Assembly: GCA_964645205.1 (NCBI GenBank)
Contig: CAZYBO010000002.1
Location: 372,001 to 436,000, forward strand
DNA: 64,000 bases
Direction of reading: 5' to 3'
From: CAZYBO01 sp964645205
Lineage (GTDB): Bacteria > Pseudomonadota > Alphaproteobacteria > Rickettsiales > SXRF01
Program-made: the position numbers and the translations under genes
Part shown: positions 43,651 to 51,803 of the stretch, piece after piece
Position numbering within the stretch: the first letter of the stretch is position 1
Layout: each line of letters begins with the position of its first letter
The notes under the pieces: generated by a model
What the model saw: the letters and a program-made list of their open reading frames with translations, nothing else
Database searches by the model: none
What the model was told of the DNA's origin: nothing

Positions 43651-46302
43651 GTGGAATTAACGGCTGAAACAGAAAAAGAATCCACGCCAGAGCTGGCAGG
43701 CGCCACCCCCGCCATGCAGCAATATCTGGGCTTGAAGGCATCGCATCCGGGGTATCTGCTGTTTTACCGGATGGGCGATTTTTATGAGATGTTTTTCGAC
43801 GATGCCATCACCGCAGCGGGCATCCTCGATATTGCGCTGACCAAGCGCGGCAAGCATGCGGGCGAGGACGTGCCCATGTGCGGCGTGCCGGTACATAGCC
43901 ATGACGTGTATCTTGAGAAGCTGATCCGCTCGGGCTGTAAGGTGGCCATTTGCGAGCAATTAGAGGATCCGGCGGAGGCAAAAAAACGCGGCTATAAGGC
44001 CATTGTGCGGCGCGATGTGGTGCGGATCGTGACGCCCGGGACGCTTACGGAGGAGACGCTGCTGGATGCGCGGCAGGCCAATTACCTCGCGGGGCTGGCG
44101 GAAAGCGGCGGCACGCTGGCGCTGGCATGGCTGGAAATCTCCACTGGTGAATTCTGCGTTTCCATGCCCGATCTGGCGAATCTGGGGGCGGAGCTGGAGC
44201 GGATTGCGCCCAAGGAAGTGCTGATCGCCGATACGTTGCTGGCGAAGCCCCTCATGCAACAGGCGCTGGCCGACTGGAAACCGCGCCTGACAGTGCAGCC
44301 TGCCAGCGTGTTCGACGCGCGGCGCAGCGAGCGGTTGCTGAAGGAAAGCTATGGGGTGGCCTCGCTGGACGTATTCGGCGCATTCGCGCCCGCCGAGCTT
44401 GGGGTGTGCGGCGCGCTGCTGGATTATGTGCGGCTGACGCAGAAAAACGCGCTGCCCCGGCTGGATGCGCCCAGGCAGAAGCAGGCGTCCGACCATATGC
44501 TTATCGACGCGGCGAGCATGCGCAATCTGGAGATCATGGGCACCCTGTCGGGCGAGCGCAAGGGCAGCCTGTTTTCGACCGTTGACGAAACGCTGACCTC
44601 CTCGGGGGCGCGGCTGCTGGCAACCTATTTATGCGCCCCGCTGACCGACCCGGCGCGGATAGGCGAACGGCTTGATAGCGTTCAATGCATGGTAGAAGCG
44701 GAAGCCTTGCGCGGGAATGTACGGGCATTGTTGAAAATCTGCCCGGACGGGGAACGCGCCCTGTCGCGACTGTGCCTCGGGCGGGGCAGCCCGCGCGACC
44801 TGCTGGCGATTGCCGGGGCGCTGCAATCGGCGCAGCGTATCCGCGAATATCTGGAAAAGCAGGAATTCGAGCGGTTGTCGCAAGGGGTGCATAGTATTCG
44901 GGAACGGCTCGGCGGGCATGAGGAGATGATTAAAACCCTGCTGGCGGCGATAAAGCCCGATGCCGGGATGCTGGCGCGCGACGGTGGGTTCATCATGGAC
45001 GGCTATTCGGCAGCGCTGGATGAGCTGCGGAATTTGAGCAAAGAAGGCAAGCGCCATATTGCTGCATTGCAACAAAAGTATTGCGAACAGACCGGCATCA
45101 ATTCGCTCAAGATCAAATTCAACAATGTGCTGGGCTATTACATCGAAATCACCCAGATGCACCAAAGCAAGGTGACACCGGATTTTATCCATAGGCAATC
45201 GCTGGTCGGAAATTTGCGCTACACCACCACGGAGCTGGGTGAGTTGGCGCGGAAGATCAGCGAGGCGGGCGACCGGGCGCTGCGGCTGGAGCTGGAGATG
45301 TTTGCCGAGTTGGTCGAAGGCGTAATGGCGGCGCGGGATGCGGTGGCGGAAACCAGCCGGGCGCTGGCAGCGCTGGACGTGATCGCGGCGCTGGCGCAAC
45401 TGGCCGTGCGCAGGCGCTATGTGCGCCCTGTCGTGGATAGCAGCCTCGATTTTGACATTCGCGGCGGCCGCCACCCGGTGGTGGAGGCGAGCATTTTCGA
45501 GCCGTTTATCGGCAATGGCTGCAACCTCGCGCCCGCGCAGCATTTATGGCTGCTGACGGGGCCGAACATGGCGGGGAAATCGACCTTCTTGCGCCAGAAC
45601 GCCCTGATCGCCATCCTCGCGCAGATGGGCAGTTTCGTGCCTGCGGAATCGGCACGCATCGGGGTGGTGGACAAGCTGTTTTCCCGCGTGGGCGCTGCCG
45701 ACGATCTCGCGCGCGGGCGATCTACCTTCATGGTGGAAATGGTGGAAACGGCCACGATATTGCACCAGGCGGGCGCTCGCTCGCTGGTGATATTAGACGA
45801 AATCGGGCGCGGCACGGCCACGTTCGACGGGCTTTCCATCGCATGGGCGGTGGTGGAGCATCTGCATAATGCCATCAAATGCCGTGCGCTGTTCGCTACC
45901 CATTACCATGAGCTTACGGGGTTGACGGAAAACCTGCCGTCGCTGTCGTGCCATGTGATGAAGGTGAAGGAATGGAAAGGTAACCTGATCTTCCTGCACG
46001 AAGTCGCCCCCGGCACGGCGGATCGCTCCTACGGCATCCATGTGGCGAAATTGGCCGGGTTACCGCAGCAGGTGATCGCACGCGCCGCCGATATATTGCA
46101 CCAGCTTGAGCAACAGCAGGTGGGGGCGAAGCATCTGTCGGCGAGTTTGCCGCTGTTTGCACATGCCAGTGCGCCAATAGCCGTATCTGATCCAAAGCCT
46201 GCCGCTATCCAGGCCGAAATCGAGGCACTGTCGCCTGACACCATGACCCCGAGGGAGGCGATGGAGTTTTTGTATAAATTGAAGGGGATGGCGGGATATT
46301 AG
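43651..46302 (+). CDS. mutS: DNA mismatch repair protein MutS
   Basis: The 883-residue protein recognises mismatches. The N-terminal domain has the mismatch-binding Phe-x-Glu in YRMGDFYEMFFDDA. The connector, lever and clamp regions follow. The ATPase has Walker A TGPNMAGKSTFLRQN, the STFMVEM loop, Walker B LVILDEIGRGTATFDGL and the ALFATHYHELTGL switch. A short C-terminal tail (PREAMEFLYKLKGM) serves for tetramer contact. The start is GTG at 43651. A large double palindrome follows the stop, probably ending transcription. Confidence 0.97.
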   Translation: MELTAETEKESTPELAGATPAMQQYLGLKASHPGYLLFYRMGDFYEMFFDDAITAAGILDIALTKRGKHAGEDVPMCGVPVHSHDVYLEKLIRSGCKVAICEQLEDPAEAKKRGYKAIVRRDVVRIVTPGTLTEETLLDARQANYLAGLAESGGTLALAWLEISTGEFCVSMPDLANLGAELERIAPKEVLIADTLLAKPLMQQALADWKPRLTVQPASVFDARRSERLLKESYGVASLDVFGAFAPAELGVCGALLDYVRLTQKNALPRLDAPRQKQASDHMLIDAASMRNLEIMGTLSGERKGSLFSTVDETLTSSGARLLATYLCAPLTDPARIGERLDSVQCMVEAEALRGNVRALLKICPDGERALSRLCLGRGSPRDLLAIAGALQSAQRIREYLEKQEFERLSQGVHSIRERLGGHEEMIKTLLAAIKPDAGMLARDGGFIMDGYSAALDELRNLSKEGKRHIAALQQKYCEQTGINSLKIKFNNVLGYYIEITQMHQSKVTPDFIHRQSLVGNLRYTTTELGELARKISEAGDRALRLELEMFAELVEGVMAARDAVAETSRALAALDVIAALAQLAVRRRYVRPVVDSSLDFDIRGGRHPVVEASIFEPFIGNGCNLAPAQHLWLLTGPNMAGKSTFLRQNALIAILAQMGSFVPAESARIGVVDKLFSRVGAADDLARGRSTFMVEMVETATILHQAGARSLVILDEIGRGTATFDGLSIAWAVVEHLHNAIKCRALFATHYHELTGLTENLPSLSCHVMKVKEWKGNLIFLHEVAPGTADRSYGIHVAKLAGLPQQVIARAADILHQLEQQQVGAKHLSASLPLFAHASAPIAVSDPKPAAIQAEIEALSPDTMTPREAMEFLYKLKGMAGY

Positions 46303-46310
46303 TGAAATAC

Positions 46311-46391
46311 TTTGTCATTCCTGCGAAAGCAGGAATCTAACCTTATGTATAAGGTGAAGCATAAGATTCCTGCTTTCGCAGGAATGACAAA
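46311..46391. repeat. Double palindrome with 28-base perfect inverted arms
   Basis: Arms 46311-46338 and 46364-46391 are exact inverted copies, each itself containing the palindrome ATTCCTGCGAAAGCAGGAAT. The centre has another hairpin (ACCTTA/TAAGGT). It resembles miniature inverted-repeat elements built from the common GTCATTCCNGCGAAAGC-type repeat and could serve as a terminator after mutS. A decayed copy of one arm is at about 16625-16650. Confidence 0.75.
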
Positions 46392-46477
46392 AATATGTAT
46401 CAGGGTTTTACTTGCGGAACCTGTCTGTTCGGCTATAATTAACATCTCATTTCGGTGAAATCATAAAAATTACATAA

Positions 46478-47671
46478 ATGTCACGCAAAAGCGTTTTGCT
46501 TATCATCAGCGGTTCCATCGCCGCCTATAAATCACTGGAAGTGATCCGGCGGTTGAAGGAGCGCGGGGTGGAGGTGCGTTGTATCCTTACCAAGGGCGGG
46601 GCGGAATTCATTACGCCGCTGTCGGTGGCGTCGCTGTCGGGCAATCCGTGCTACGGCGAGTTGTTTTCGCTGAAGGACGAGGTGGAGATGGGGCATATCA
46701 GGCTGTCGCGCGAGGCGGATCTGGTGGTGGTCGCGCCCGCCTCGGCGGATTTGATTGCGAAGATGGCAAGCGGGGTGGCTGACGATCTGGCTACCGCAAC
46801 GTTGCTGGCAAGCGATAAGAAACTGCTGGTTGCGCCTGCGATGAACACGCAGATGTGGCAGCACGCGGCCACGCAGCGCAACCTGAAACAGATTGCCAAA
46901 GACGGCGCGATTATCATCGAGCCGGGTGCGGGCATGCTGGCCTGCGGCGAAGTAGGGGCGGGGCGCATGGCGGAGCCGGAGCGTATCCTTGCTGCGATAC
47001 TGGAACAGATCGAAGGGGCGCAGCCGCTGCGCGGATTGCGCGCGCTGGTCACCAGCGGCGGCACGCACGAGGCGATCGACCCGGTGCGCTATATCGGCAA
47101 CCGCTCGTCGGGAAAGCAGGGGCACGCGATTGCAATCGCGCTGGCGAAAGCGGGCGCGGAGGTGACGCTGGTCGCCGGGCAGACGTCGCTTCCCGATCCT
47201 GATGGAATTACAGTAAAACATGTGGTGTCGGCGCAGGATATGCTGGCGGCATGCGAGAAAGCGCTGCCGGTGGATATCGCGGTGTTTGCCGCCGCGGTGG
47301 CCGACTGGCGCGTGGAAAAACCGGCAGCGCATAAGTTGAAAAAACGCGCAGGCGGTGCCGCGCCCACACTCGCGCTTTTGGAAAACATGGATATTTTGCA
47401 AACGATCTCCAACCATAAAAAACGCCCGAAACTCGTCATCGGTTTCGCTGCCGAAACGGAAAATCTGGAGAAAAACGCTGCCGAAAAACGTACGCGCAAA
47501 GGCTGCGACTGGATCGTGGCCAACGACGTGTCGGACGGCAAAGGGTTCGACGTGGCGGATAACGAGGTGGTGCTGCTGGCAGGTAAAACGCCGGAGCGCT
47601 GGAAGCGCATGCCGAAAGAAGCGGTAGCGGAGAAATTGGTAGAAAAAATCAGTCAACAATTCAGGAAATAA
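46478..47671 (+). CDS. coaBC: Bifunctional phosphopantothenoylcysteine decarboxylase / synthetase
   Basis: The 397-residue enzyme carries out two steps of coenzyme A synthesis: ligation of cysteine to 4'-phosphopantothenate and decarboxylation to 4'-phosphopantetheine. The N-terminal CoaC flavoprotein half has SGSIAAYKSLEVIRR, VAPASADLIAKMASG, the APAMNTQMW motif and the substrate Cys loop in ACGEVGAGRM. The C-terminal CoaB half has the TSGGTHEAIDPVRYIGN start, SSGKQGHAIA and AAVADWRVE, with the KKRP lysine region present. It is followed by dut after three bases. Confidence 0.96.
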   Translation: MSRKSVLLIISGSIAAYKSLEVIRRLKERGVEVRCILTKGGAEFITPLSVASLSGNPCYGELFSLKDEVEMGHIRLSREADLVVVAPASADLIAKMASGVADDLATATLLASDKKLLVAPAMNTQMWQHAATQRNLKQIAKDGAIIIEPGAGMLACGEVGAGRMAEPERILAAILEQIEGAQPLRGLRALVTSGGTHEAIDPVRYIGNRSSGKQGHAIAIALAKAGAEVTLVAGQTSLPDPDGITVKHVVSAQDMLAACEKALPVDIAVFAAAVADWRVEKPAAHKLKKRAGGAAPTLALLENMDILQTISNHKKRPKLVIGFAAETENLEKNAAEKRTRKGCDWIVANDVSDGKGFDVADNEVVLLAGKTPERWKRMPKEAVAEKLVEKISQQFRK

Positions 47672-47674
47672 GGC

Positions 47675-48142
47675 ATGAAACCAGTCGCAGTCAAAATCAC
47701 CCAGCTCGCGCACGGCAAAGGCCTGCCGCTGCCGGAATACGCCACGGCGCAGAGTGCGGGCGTTGATCTTGTGGCGGCGATTGCGGCCGACATCGTGCTG
47801 GCGCCGATGCAACGCGCGCTGGTGGAAACCGGCATCGCCATCGCCCTGCCGGAAGGGTACGAAGCGCAGATCCGCCCGCGCTCGGGGCTGGCGCTGAAGA
47901 ACGGGATTTCGCTGGTGAATACGCCTGGCACGATCGACGCGGATTACCGCGGGGAGATCAAGGTAATCCTCATCAATTTTGGGCAGGAAGCATTCACCGT
48001 CACCCGCGGGGCGCGCATCGCGCAGATGATTATCGCGCCGGTGTCGCGCGTAAGCTGGATCGAAGCCGGGACGCTGGGCGAAACCGAGCGCAGCGACGGC
48101 GGATTCGGTTCGACGGGCATGAACGTGAAAGAGGCCGTATGA
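47675..48142 (+). CDS. dut: dUTP diphosphatase
   Basis: The 155-residue trimeric dUTPase hydrolyses dUTP to dUMP, preventing uracil incorporation and feeding dTMP synthesis. Motifs are visible in order: SAGVDLVAA (I), IRPRSGLALKNGI (II), the catalytic strand GTIDADYRGEIKV (III), RIAQMIIAPV (IV) and the flexible arm ERSDGGFGSTG (V). Full length. Its coupling with coaBC (also dfp-dut in E. coli) is conserved, and the next gene overlaps its stop by four bases. Confidence 0.96.
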   Translation: MKPVAVKITQLAHGKGLPLPEYATAQSAGVDLVAAIAADIVLAPMQRALVETGIAIALPEGYEAQIRPRSGLALKNGISLVNTPGTIDADYRGEIKVILINFGQEAFTVTRGARIAQMIIAPVSRVSWIEAGTLGETERSDGGFGSTGMNVKEAV

Positions 48143-48588
48143 TTACCCTGCCGAAAAAACTCCACTATGCGATTGAGGCGGTGCTCTACATCGCCTACAA
48201 CGCCAGCAGCGGCCCGATCAACAGCCGCGACATCGCCGAACGGCAGGGCTTGCCGCCGCGCTATCTTGAGCAGCTTATGCAGCGGCTGGTGAAAGCCGGC
48301 ATATTGCGCGGCATACGCGGGCCCCACGGCGGCTATGTGCTGGCGATGGAACGCAGGCGCATCAGCGTGGGCGACGTCTGCGAGGCGCTCGAAGAAAAAG
48401 ACGATCAGGACAAGGGCGATTACAAAGGCACGCCGCTGGGCAACGCCATCGTCGTTCCCCTGTGGGAATCCACCCATGCGCAGATGATGCAGCATTTGAA
48501 ACAAATCAACCTCGCGCAATTGTGCGAGGAAGCCTCCACCCGGCATATCCGCCGGGACTCGCAAGACCGTATGGATTTTGCGATCTAA
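48139..48588 (+). CDS. Rrf2-family transcription regulator without Fe-S cysteines
   Basis: The 149-residue winged-helix protein has the Rrf2 pattern: LPKKLHYAIEAVLYIAYNAS, the recognition region IAERQGLPPRYLEQLMQRL, and GILRGIRGPHGGYVLAM. The three-cysteine cluster of IscR/NsrR is absent; the only two Cys (GDVCEAL and QLCEEA) do not fit it, so it is unlikely to carry an Fe-S cluster. It lies directly before cysK. Rrf2 members such as CymR control cysteine synthesis, which makes a cysteine-metabolism role a fair inference. It starts inside the dut stop codon. Confidence 0.85.
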   Translation: MITLPKKLHYAIEAVLYIAYNASSGPINSRDIAERQGLPPRYLEQLMQRLVKAGILRGIRGPHGGYVLAMERRRISVGDVCEALEEKDDQDKGDYKGTPLGNAIVVPLWESTHAQMMQHLKQINLAQLCEEASTRHIRRDSQDRMDFAI

Positions 48589-48618
48589 TTTTTTCACGTA
48601 TCTGAAAGGAACTTTATT

Positions 48619-49599
48619 ATGACTGCTGCCGCTAAAACCGCCACCGTACAGCTCGATGCACCCGGACGCGGGCGCGTGTATGATTCCATCCTGGAAACTA
48701 TTGGCAACACGCCGCTGATCCGCTTGCACCGTCTGGCGAAAGAAGCAGGCTGCGTAGCGGACATTCTGGTGAAGGCGGAATTTTTCAACCCGCTTTCGTC
48801 GGTAAAGGATCGCATCGCGCTGTCGATGATCGAAGCCGCCGAAGCGTCGGGTAAAATCACGAAAGATACGATGTTGGTGGAGCCGACCTCGGGCAATACC
48901 GGCATCGCGCTGGCGTTCGTCTGCGCGGCGAAGGGATATAAGCTAACTCTTATCATGCCCGAATCCATGTCGATCGAGCGCCGCAAGATGCTGAAAATGC
49001 TAGGAGCGGAGCTGGAGTTGACCCCTGCGCCCAAGGGCATGCGCGGGGCGATCGAGCGTGCTGAGGAAATGCTGGCGCAAAATCCCAATGTATTGATATT
49101 GCAGCAATTTAAAAATCAGGCGAACCCGGAAATCCACCGCCGCACCACCGCCGAGGAAATCTGGACGGATACGGGCGGCAAGGTGGATGTGTTCATTACC
49201 GGCGTCGGCACGGGCGGAACCATCACGGGAACCGCACAAGTGTTGAAAAGTCGCAAGCCAAGTGTTAAAATCATTGCGGTAGAACCGGAGGATAGCCCGA
49301 TTTTGTCCGGTGGGAAACCGGGGCCGCATAAGATACAGGGTATCGGCGCAGGCTTCGTGCCGGATGTGCTGCAGCGTGACCTTGTGGATGAGGTGGTGAC
49401 TATCGGCAACGAAACGGCGTTCATCACCGCGCGCAAGGCGGCCAAGCTCGAAGGCATCCCGGTGGGGATTTCTTCGGGCGCGACGATAGCGGCCGCGCTC
49501 GAAGTGGGTGCAAGGCCGGAGATGAAAGGCAAGACGATCGTAGTGATCGCCGCGTCGAGCGCAGAACGGTATCTGAGCACCGATCTGTTTGCGGAGTAA
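48619..49599 (+). CDS. cysK: Cysteine synthase A (O-acetylserine sulfhydrylase)
   Basis: The 326-residue PLP enzyme makes cysteine from O-acetylserine and sulfide. It has the GNTPLIRLHRL entry, the Schiff-base lysine in NPLSSVKDRIALSM, the substrate loop PTSGNTGIAL, the glycine-rich phosphate loop TGVGTGGTITGTAQVL and GISSGATIAAALE. The CysK/SrpG branch is favoured over cystathionine beta-synthase by length and the absence of extra domains. AAGGA lies nine bases before the ATG. The upstream Rrf2 gene is a likely regulator. Confidence 0.95.
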   Translation: MTAAAKTATVQLDAPGRGRVYDSILETIGNTPLIRLHRLAKEAGCVADILVKAEFFNPLSSVKDRIALSMIEAAEASGKITKDTMLVEPTSGNTGIALAFVCAAKGYKLTLIMPESMSIERRKMLKMLGAELELTPAPKGMRGAIERAEEMLAQNPNVLILQQFKNQANPEIHRRTTAEEIWTDTGGKVDVFITGVGTGGTITGTAQVLKSRKPSVKIIAVEPEDSPILSGGKPGPHKIQGIGAGFVPDVLQRDLVDEVVTIGNETAFITARKAAKLEGIPVGISSGATIAAALEVGARPEMKGKTIVVIAASSAERYLSTDLFAE

Positions 49600-49615
49600 C
49601 CGAAAGTGGGGCGGG

Positions 49616-50002
49616 ATGGCACTGGACAGCGATATCGAAGCGATCAAGATGCGCCTTGCGTTTGCATTCCAGACACTTCTCGGTGACCGGGCGATTACGT
49701 CCCGAAGCATTTTCATTGAGGATAGTGCTGAAGGTGGCGTCGAATTCGGCATGATGGGGCGTTATGGCGGCTTTCCGCAGTCCTTTCGCCAGGAATTTGA
49801 AGATATGTTCAACGAGCTGAAAAAACCTGGACAGCCTGGAATACAGTTCCTCATGAATAATGATGACGATTACCAGAAGAAGCCCTTCCATTTTGAAGGG
49901 ACGTTCGACCAGTTCGTCAATTGCATGGACTGGGCGGGGTTCACCGATCGCTTCGATACCGCGGTGGCAGAATTGCGTAAAGGACGCGGGGCAGCTTTAT
50001 GA
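49616..50002 (+). CDS. Unknown protein, paralogue of the next gene
   Basis: The 128-residue product begins MALDSDIEAIKMRLAFAF and ends with FHFEGTFDQFVNCMDWAGFT. That last block shares the pattern FxFxGTxxxFxxxxDWxxFxxR with the next gene, suggesting a duplicated small domain. No signal, membrane segment or known family is visible. GGGCGGG precedes the ATG; an in-frame upstream TTG would add nine residues overlapping the cysK stop. It overlaps the next gene by four bases (ATGA). Confidence 0.7.
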   Translation: MALDSDIEAIKMRLAFAFQTLLGDRAITSRSIFIEDSAEGGVEFGMMGRYGGFPQSFRQEFEDMFNELKKPGQPGIQFLMNNDDDYQKKPFHFEGTFDQFVNCMDWAGFTDRFDTAVAELRKGRGAAL

Positions 50003-50505
50003 GCATAATTCGCACCGGTGACGACGACATGGCAGAAAACACGCTGCGCATTAAGCTGCATAGCGTGTTCAGCGAGGCATTCGGAAGCACGCCCGCAGAC
50101 GTTACGACGCACGAGCTTAAAGATGGCATCGCATTCGGCCTGAAACGTCTGAACGATTACGGGCACATTCCCCAGCAGGCGGTGCAGTGGTCGCTGCAAC
50201 AGTCCATGCCGCCAGAGAAATTCGCACTTGTACGTGACCGCGGTATCGAGCGAAATAACGGGCAGAGCGATTTTGAGTTTGCATTCCAAGGCACGATGTC
50301 CGATTTTACCGCTTCCGTCGATTGGAAAATTTTCCCCCGCCTGTTGCAGGAACGGGTAAGACTGTTGGTAGACCAGTTGGAAGTCCCCCTCAAAGAGCCG
50401 CAATTGCCTCATTTGACCAAAGCGATCAAAACGTTCCTGAGGCACCCCATCAGGGGAGGCAGGGCTGAACCGGAGTCGCCATCGGGCGGCGGCCGTGGCC
50501 GCTAA
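49999..50505 (+). CDS. Unknown protein, paralogue of the previous gene
   Basis: The 168-residue soluble product contains FEFAFQGTMSDFTASVDWKI, then FPRLLQERVRLL, aligned with FHFEGTFDQFVNCMDWAGFT in its neighbour. The N-terminus (TLRIKLHSVFSEAF and IAFGLKRLNDYG) also has loose likeness to it. Its C-terminus is basic, with Gly and Arg. Translation is coupled to the upstream gene, and its end overlaps the GTG start of the MoeB-like gene by 11 bases, so all three are in one unit. The family is unknown. Confidence 0.7.
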   Translation: MSIIRTGDDDMAENTLRIKLHSVFSEAFGSTPADVTTHELKDGIAFGLKRLNDYGHIPQQAVQWSLQQSMPPEKFALVRDRGIERNNGQSDFEFAFQGTMSDFTASVDWKIFPRLLQERVRLLVDQLEVPLKEPQLPHLTKAIKTFLRHPIRGGRAEPESPSGGGRGR

Positions 50506-51271
50506 TCATACATTGAGCACGCACTCCCATAACGCATCCACGCTGCGCCGCTACGCGCGCCATATCGTGCTGCCGGACATCGGCGAGGCGGGGCAGGGTA
50601 AGCTGCTTGCGTCGTCGGTGCTGGTTATCGGCGCGGGCGGGCTGGGCAGCGCGGTGCTGGCGTATCTTGCGGCGGCGGGCGTGGGGCGGTTGGGCATCGT
50701 CGAGCATGACCGGGTGGAGCTTTCCAATTTGCAGCGGCAGGTATTGTTTGAAGAAGGCGACATAGGCCGCTCGAAAATCGATGCGGCGGCGGATCGTATC
50801 CATGAAGTCAACCGCGACTGCAAGGTGGAATTATTCCCTGAGAAACTTACGGAGACTAATGCGCGTGCGCTGATAGCGCCGTTTGATGTGGTGGTAGACG
50901 GCTGCGATAATTTCGCCACGCGCTTTGCCGTGGCCGAGGCAGCCATGCGTGAAAAGAAGCCGCTGGTGTCGGCGGCGATTTCAGGATTTTCCGGGCAGAT
51001 TTCCACCTTCAAACCGTATCTGGGCGCACCGCACCCCTGCTACCGCTGTTTTGTGCCCGAAATGCCCGACCGCGAGCGTAATTGTGCGCAGGAAGGCGTC
51101 ATAGGTCCGCTGGCAGGCATGATGGGCAGCATGCAGGCGCTGGAGACGATCAAGGAATTACTGGGTATCGGCGAATCGCTATCGGGATCGCTGGTGACGG
51201 TGGACGCGCTATCCATGCAGACACGCCGCGTGGCGCTTTTGCGCGATCCGGGGTGCATATTCTGTAATTAG
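50495..51271 (+). CDS. moeB: MoeB/ThiF/HesA-family adenylyltransferase (E1-like)
   Basis: The 258-residue enzyme activates a small ubiquitin-like sulfur carrier by C-terminal adenylation, using ATP. The nucleotide loop is VLVIGAGGLGSAVL. RQVLFEEGDIGRSKI carries the arginine and lysine that contact ATP, with DGCDNFATR following. The conserved Cys is in ERNCAQEGVIGPLAGMMGS. Zinc-ligand pairs are CYRC and CIFC at the end. Length fits MoeB or ThiF rather than the rhodanese-fused forms. Which carrier (MoaD or ThiS) it serves cannot be decided here. GTG start at 50495. Confidence 0.88.
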   Translation: MAANHTLSTHSHNASTLRRYARHIVLPDIGEAGQGKLLASSVLVIGAGGLGSAVLAYLAAAGVGRLGIVEHDRVELSNLQRQVLFEEGDIGRSKIDAAADRIHEVNRDCKVELFPEKLTETNARALIAPFDVVVDGCDNFATRFAVAEAAMREKKPLVSAAISGFSGQISTFKPYLGAPHPCYRCFVPEMPDRERNCAQEGVIGPLAGMMGSMQALETIKELLGIGESLSGSLVTVDALSMQTRRVALLRDPGCIFCN

Positions 51272-51311
51272 CTTCTTGCCAGAAAAAGGGCGAAGGACTA
51301 AGTGTTAACCC

Positions 51312-51803
51312 ATGTCCTTCAGGCATGTATTCCTCATTCTTATCACGCTCGGCATGACGGTTGCGCACGCGCACGCGGCGAATAAATCCGGCCTGCCGAT
51401 CCCGCGTTTCGTGTCGCTGAAATCCGCTGAGGTCAACGTGCGTACCGGCCCCGGCACGCGCTATCCCATCCAGTGGGTATACCGCCGCGAAGGAATGCCG
51501 GTGGAGGTGATCGAGGAATTCGACATCTGGCGCAAGGTGCGCGACATAGAAGGCGCCAGCGGCTGGGTGCATAAAACCATGCTCGACGGTAGCCGCAACG
51601 CCATTATCCGCGGCAAGGAAGCGCGCATCGTGCGTGCCGCGCCCGAGGCTGCAGCGCGCGCCATGCTGAAAGTGGAGCCTACCGTGATCGCGCGGCTGGT
51701 GGAATGCGAGAATAGCTGGTGCAAGCTACAGATTTCAGGCCGTAAAGGATGGATCGAGAAGAAATATCTCTGGGGTGTGTACGCGGAAGAAAAACTGGAT
51801 TAA
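51312..51803 (+). CDS. Secreted SH3-domain protein
   Basis: The 163-residue protein has a signal peptide (MSFRHVFLILITLGMTVAHA), then two SH3-like stretches: the first SAEVNVRTGPGTRYPIQWVY with EGMPVEVIEEFDIWRKVRD, the second EARIVRAAPEAAARAMLKVE ending GRKGWIEKKYLWGVY. Bacterial SH3 domains of this type are found in periplasmic proteins that bind peptidoglycan or other envelope targets. The family (YgiM-like / DUF1058 type) is common in alphaproteobacteria. It runs convergent with the EAL gene, sharing overlapping stops. Confidence 0.85.
   Translation: MSFRHVFLILITLGMTVAHAHAANKSGLPIPRFVSLKSAEVNVRTGPGTRYPIQWVYRREGMPVEVIEEFDIWRKVRDIEGASGWVHKTMLDGSRNAIIRGKEARIVRAAPEAAARAMLKVEPTVIARLVECENSWCKLQISGRKGWIEKKYLWGVYAEEKLD

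Noticed and set aside
46532..47812. 426-codon minus-strand frame opposite coaBC
   Set aside because: Antisense shadow; high Arg/His/Gln content and no motif.
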